Shown here piece after piece: positions 13,479 to 16,821 of a stretch of 16,821 nucleotides of DNA (position 1 is its first letter; each line of letters begins with the position of its first letter). This DNA is from RGIG4034 sp045576455 (lineage in GTDB: Bacteria; Bacillota; Clostridia; Lachnospirales; Lachnospiraceae): NCBI GenBank assembly GCA_045576455.1, contig JAZNGM010000034.1:1-16821 (forward strand). Direction: 5' to 3'. The notes below the pieces were generated by a model that ran no database searches, was not told the DNA's origin, and saw only the letters and a list, made by a program, of their open reading frames with translations. Position numbers and translations under genes: made by a program.

Positions 13479-14231
13479 TTAAAGCATTGAGAGTATCTCA
13501 GGTTCACCATCAGTTATCAAAATAGTATTTTCATAGTGGGCCGAAAGAGAACCGTCCTCGGTAACAACTGTCCAATCATCGTCAAGCCACTCTACATCCG
13601 CACGCCCCATATTAATCATAGGTTCAATAGCAAGCGTCATGCCCGGCATAAGTTTGATTCCTCTTCTCTTTTGAGCGAAATTAGGAATCTGCGGATCTTC
13701 ATGAAGATTGGCACCTATTCCGTGTCCCACTAAGTCCTGTACGATTCCATAGCCGAAGCTGCTGACATAAGCATCTATCGCATTTGAAATATCGTACAAA
13801 TGATTTCCTGCAACTGCCATCTTAATGCCTTCAAAAAAGCTTTGCTTGGTTACATCCATCAATTTCTGCGCTTCAGCAGAAATCTTACCCACGGCAACCG
13901 TTCTTGCCGCATCCGAATGATAACCTTTGTAAATAACACCTGCATCCAAACTTACTATATCGCCCTCGTTAAGGATTCTGTTCTTCTTCGGGATACCGTG
14001 AACAACTTCATCATTAACAGAAACACATATGGAAGCCGGAAAACCATTATAATTCAAAAAAGAAGGAATGCAATTATAACTTCTGATTAGCTTTTCACCA
14101 AGCACATCAACCTCTTTTGTTGACATACCAGGAACAATTGCTTCACCTAATTTTTCATGCACTTCTGCAAGAATCTTGCCTGCATCGCGCATCAGCATAA
14201 TTTCTCTTTCTGATTTTATCGAAACTGCCAT
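13479..14231 (-). CDS. map: type I methionine aminopeptidase
   Basis: A 250-residue cytoplasmic metallo-hydrolase that removes the initiator Met from proteins with a small second residue. All family residues are in place: substrate His78 (VVHGIP), and metal ligands Asp96 (SLDAG), Asp107 (HSDAAR), His170 (VGHGIG), Glu203 (AIEP) and Glu234 (HYENT). Length matches type Ia enzymes lacking an N-terminal zinc-finger or SH3-binding extension. ATG 14231-14229 is preceded by AGAGGGTAAG. It follows adk by 32 nt, the classical secY-adk-map order. Confidence 0.98.
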   Translation of the reverse strand: MAVSIKSEREIMLMRDAGKILAEVHEKLGEAIVPGMSTKEVDVLGEKLIRSYNCIPSFLNYNGFPASICVSVNDEVVHGIPKKNRILNEGDIVSLDAGVIYKGYHSDAARTVAVGKISAEAQKLMDVTKQSFFEGIKMAVAGNHLYDISNAIDAYVSSFGYGIVQDLVGHGIGANLHEDPQIPNFAQKRRGIKLMPGMTLAIEPMINMGRADVEWLDDDWTVVTEDGSLSAHYENTILITDGEPEILSML

Positions 14232-14263
14232 TTACTTACCCTCTGTCTTATGACTCATAAAAC

Positions 14264-14908
14264 TTATTCGCCAAGGATTTTAACGATAGCTGCAAAAACA
14301 TCGTTCATATCCTGTGTACCGTCAACAGTTTTTAAAATATTTCTTTCTGAATAGAAATCAATCAATGGCTGTGTCTGTTTATGATATACGTCAAGACGGT
14401 TTTTAACTGTCTCCGCTTTATCATCATCTCTTAATACAAGTTCCTTACCACATCTGTCACAGATTCCCTCTGTTTTTGGAGGAACATGCTCTATATGATA
14501 TGTTGCGCCACATGATAAGCAGGCACGTCTTCCGGACATTCTTCTGATAATGTTTTCATCCGGAACATCAACGTCGATTGCATAATCAATCTGATCACCA
14601 AGTTCATTTAAAGCTTTTTCAAGTACTTCTGCCTGAGGAATAGTTCTTGGGAAACCATCAAGCACATAACCATTCTTGCAATCTTCCTGAGCTACTCTGT
14701 CCAATAAGATTTTAACTGTCAGTTCATCCGGAACCAAAAGACCCTGATCCATGAACTTCTTAGCTTCTTTTCCAAGCTCTGTACCATTTTTAATATTTGC
14801 TCTGAATATATCACCTGTTGATACATGTGGAACACTGTATTTGTCAGCAATCATCTTAGCCTGTGTTCCTTTTCCTGCTCCAGGAGCGCCTAACATAATA
14901 ATTTTCAT
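14264..14908 (-). CDS. adk: adenylate kinase, zinc-binding LID form
   Basis: A 214-residue enzyme interconverting ATP + AMP and 2 ADP. P-loop GAPGAGKGT (7-15), AMP-binding STGDIFR (30-36), DGFPRT (84-89), and MSGRRAC leading into the LID. The LID carries Cys130, Cys133, Cys150 and Cys153, a four-cysteine zinc site as in many Gram-positive enzymes. ATG 14908-14906 is preceded by AAAGGA. It follows secY after 107 nt that include a strong hairpin. Confidence 0.98.
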   Translation of the reverse strand: MKIIMLGAPGAGKGTQAKMIADKYSVPHVSTGDIFRANIKNGTELGKEAKKFMDQGLLVPDELTVKILLDRVAQEDCKNGYVLDGFPRTIPQAEVLEKALNELGDQIDYAIDVDVPDENIIRRMSGRRACLSCGATYHIEHVPPKTEGICDRCGKELVLRDDDKAETVKNRLDVYHKQTQPLIDFYSERNILKTVDGTQDMNDVFAAIVKILGE

Positions 14909-14972
14909 TTTTATAGTAATCCTTTCTTATCTAAAAGTTAAAAGCTGTTACATATAAAGTAGCTTTACATAC

Positions 14973-15003
14973 GTCTAGGGACAAGAATACTCTTGCCCCA
15001 GAC
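14973..15003 (-). other. stem-loop between secY and adk
   Basis: On the minus strand GTCTGGGG, starting 12 nt after the secY stop, pairs with CCCTAGAC. An inner CAAGA/TCTTG helix with one bulged T follows, giving a 13-bp hairpin with a 4-nt loop (GTAT). No T-tract follows, so it is not a standard terminator. It may protect or process the mRNA or attenuate readthrough. A second weak dyad AAAGCT/AGCTTT lies at 14941-14966. Confidence 0.5.
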
Positions 15004-15015
15004 TATAGTGATTAC

Positions 15016-16320
15016 TTAATCATTTAAAAAGCCTTTGTAGTTACGAACCATCATCTGTGATTCAACCTGCTTCATTGTCTCAAGTATTACGCTTACGATA
15101 ATGATAAGGCTTGTTCCGCCGAAAGATACTTCAGCGCCAAATACACCGTTAAAGATAAACGGTATTACCACGATAATTATTAATCCTACTACACCGATAA
15201 AAATAACGTAGTTAAGTACGGATTTCAAATAATCGCTGGTTGGTTTACCAGGTCTGATACCCGGAATGAAACCACCTTGTGATTTAAGATTATCTGCAAC
15301 TTCTCTTGGATTAAATGTAATTGCTGTGTAAAAATATGCAAAGAATATTGTCAACAATACATAAATCAATAATCCGATGGAGTAAATTGGTTTATCCGGA
15401 TTACACCAGTTTTTCTGGTTTAACATATTCATAATGAATGTTCCGGTTTTACCATCCCACCAGTTAAAGAAGTTATTTAAGATAATCGGGAACTGCATAA
15501 TGGAAGATGCAAAAATGATTGGAATAACACCAGCGGTGTTAACCTTTAACGGAATGGATGATCCTGCTCCGCCCATCATTCTTCTTCCCTGTACTTTTTT
15601 AGCATGCTGTACAGGTATTTTTCTTACGGCACCGTTTAAGATAACCGTAATCATTACTACACCTACAACAACTGCTAAAATAATAACTGCTGCTAAAACT
15701 CCCATTGCAACCTTTTTTCCCTGAACGAACTGTACATAAAGGTTGTAAAAATCTGCCGGTATTGTACTTAAAATATTAATTAAAAGTACGATTGAAATAC
15801 CGTTTCCGATTCCTCTTTCTGTTATACGCTCGCCAATCCACATAACAACGGCAGAACCGGCTGTAAGGGAAGCAACTACCATAACATAAGTAATCGGTGC
15901 CTGTATTGTGTAGTACTGCCCAAAGCTTATTGCAAGGGCAGTTGACTCAACAAGTGCAAGACCTACTGTAACATATCTTGTAATAGAAGCAATTTTCTTC
16001 TTGCCATCTTCTCCATCACGCTGCATTTCCTCAAATTTAGGAATTGCAATGGTTAATAACTGCATAATGATGGAAGATGTAATATACGGGGTAATACTTA
16101 ATGCAAAAACTGACATCGAAGTGAAAGAACCACCTGTGAATGCATCCAGAAAACTTGTATCACCGAGCATATTAGCTAATTCTCTCTTGATTACTTCAGG
16201 ATCAATTCCCGGTACCGGTAACTGTGATCCAAGACGAATTACAAGTAACATTGCTAATGTAAACAGGAGTTTTACTCTTATTTCTTTAACCTTAAATGCG
16301 TTTTTCACCGTATTAAGCAT
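15016..16320 (-). CDS. secY: Sec translocon channel subunit SecY
   Basis: A 434-residue inner-membrane protein forming the protein-conducting channel with SecE and SecG. It begins MLNTVKNAFKVKEIRVKLLF; TM1 contains LGSQLPVPGID, the plug follows with GDTSFLDAFTGGSF, and SVFALSITPYITSSIIMQLL marks TM2. IPVQHAKKVQGRRMMGG is the cytosolic loop conserved in SecY, ADNLKSQGGFIPGIRPGKPT is the ribosome/SecA-binding loop, and the C-terminus ends MMVRNYKGFLND. Ten membrane segments are expected and can be placed. The start overlaps the rplO stop as TAATG, implying coupled translation. Confidence 0.98.
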   Translation of the reverse strand: MLNTVKNAFKVKEIRVKLLFTLAMLLVIRLGSQLPVPGIDPEVIKRELANMLGDTSFLDAFTGGSFTSMSVFALSITPYITSSIIMQLLTIAIPKFEEMQRDGEDGKKKIASITRYVTVGLALVESTALAISFGQYYTIQAPITYVMVVASLTAGSAVVMWIGERITERGIGNGISIVLLINILSTIPADFYNLYVQFVQGKKVAMGVLAAVIILAVVVGVVMITVILNGAVRKIPVQHAKKVQGRRMMGGAGSSIPLKVNTAGVIPIIFASSIMQFPIILNNFFNWWDGKTGTFIMNMLNQKNWCNPDKPIYSIGLLIYVLLTIFFAYFYTAITFNPREVADNLKSQGGFIPGIRPGKPTSDYLKSVLNYVIFIGVVGLIIIVVIPFIFNGVFGAEVSFGGTSLIIIVSVILETMKQVESQMMVRNYKGFLND

Positions 16321-16760
16321 TAGATCACCTCAGCTGTTCCACCAAGAGCTTCGATTTTTTCTTTAGCTGATGCTGTGAAAGCATTTGCCTGAACCGTAAG
16401 TTTCTTAGTTAATTCTCCATTACCGAGGATCTTAACACCATCCCTAGGATTCTTTATAATACCGCTCTCGATTAATGTTTCTACTGAAACAGTAGCACCA
16501 TTTTCAAATTTCTCAAGAGCTGAAACGTTGATACCAACGATTTCAAGAGTATTTCTGTTTGTGAATCCTCTCTTAGGTATACGTCTATATAATGGCATCT
16601 GTCCACCTTCGAAACCTGGTCTTGGTGCTCCTGAACGAGCTTTCTGACCTTTGTGTCCCTTACCGGCAGTCTTGCCATTTCCTGAACCGTGTCCACGACC
16701 TCTTCTAAAATTATCACTATGCTTAGAGCCAGCTGCTGGCTGTAAATTTGATAATTCCAT
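16320..16760 (-). CDS. rplO: 50S ribosomal protein L15 (uL15)
   Basis: A 146-residue large-subunit assembly protein. The N-terminal MELSNLQPAAGS and the Gly/Arg/Lys-rich extension (RRGRGHGSGNGKTAGKGHKG, then RPGFEGGQMPLYRRIPKRGF) are diagnostic; the globular C-terminal domain carries GVKILGNGELTKKLTVQANA. ATG 16760-16758 follows AAGGAGGTG. It lies 17 nt after rpmD and overlaps secY by one base. Confidence 0.98.
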   Translation of the reverse strand: MELSNLQPAAGSKHSDNFRRGRGHGSGNGKTAGKGHKGQKARSGAPRPGFEGGQMPLYRRIPKRGFTNRNTLEIVGINVSALEKFENGATVSVETLIESGIIKNPRDGVKILGNGELTKKLTVQANAFTASAKEKIEALGGTAEVI

Positions 16761-16777
16761 TCTGACACCTCCTTCTT

Positions 16778-16821
16778 TTACGCTTCTTCAACTTTTAATA
16801 AATAACCTACCTGCTGAATCA
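16778..16821 (-). CDS. rpmD: 50S ribosomal protein L30 (uL30), C-terminal end only
   Basis: The window edge cuts this gene. The last 14 codons before TAA 16780-16778 read IQQVGYLLKVEEA plus stop, which matches the conserved L30 ending (a lysine-valine-glutamate-glutamate tail after a hydrophobic strand). Its place directly before rplO is the standard spc-operon order. Confidence 0.88.
   Translation of the reverse strand, partial: IQQVGYLLKVEEA

Noticed and set aside
16481..16768. 95-codon minus-strand open frame
   Set aside because: It is an out-of-frame shadow of rplO, sharing its start region.

Overview
The window looks like part of a low-GC Firmicute chromosome, most likely class Clostridia, family Lachnospiraceae. 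The reasons are a sigma-A/strong Shine-Dalgarno expression style, the gene order rpmD-rplO-secY-adk-map-(KOW protein)-infA-rpmJ-rpsM-rpsK-rpsD-rpoA-rplQ, the ecfA1-ecfA2-ecfT-truA-rplM-rpsI block that follows it, a zinc-ligand adenylate kinase, and an enlarged L17. Every gene I can support lies on the minus strand, so transcription runs from the right edge to the left edge.

Layout in transcription order. (1) 16821-12958: the tail of the spc operon: end of rpmD, rplO, secY, adk, map, a small KOW RNA-binding protein and infA, mostly tightly coupled. (2) 12895-9244: a consensus-like promoter restarts transcription before rpmJ. A 266-nt hairpin-rich leader then precedes rpsM, rpsK, rpsD, rpoA and rplQ, and a strong intrinsic terminator ends the unit. 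(3) 9186-8344: a ZIP-family metal transporter with its own promoter, inserted between rplQ and ecfA1, which are adjacent in organisms such as Bacillus. (4) 8249-4907: the energy-coupling module of an ECF vitamin/metal importer (ecfA1, ecfA2, ecfT) and truA, with overlapping or closely spaced genes. (5) 4841-3777: a perfect consensus promoter, a structured leader resembling the L13 autoregulatory leader, rplM, rpsI and a terminator. (6) 3776-3156: a non-coding stretch holding a tandem array of exactly 52-bp units and a separate nested inverted repeat. (7) 3155-1: four accessory genes: a coiled-coil protein with a PD-(D/E)XK nuclease-like C-terminus, an XRE-regulator/SAM-methyltransferase fusion, a TIM-barrel sugar-phosphate-isomerase-like protein, and the start of a zinc-dependent phospholipase C-like protein cut by the window edge.

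Regions 1, 2, 4 and 5 are housekeeping: translation, protein export, the RNA polymerase alpha subunit, nucleotide balance, N-terminal Met removal, tRNA pseudouridylation and ECF transport. The least ordinary parts are the 52-bp array beside the nuclease-like gene, the hairpin-rich rpmJ-rpsM interval, a possible ribosome-binding-site switch before rplQ, and the XRE-methyltransferase/isomerase pair with its alternating operator-like half-sites.
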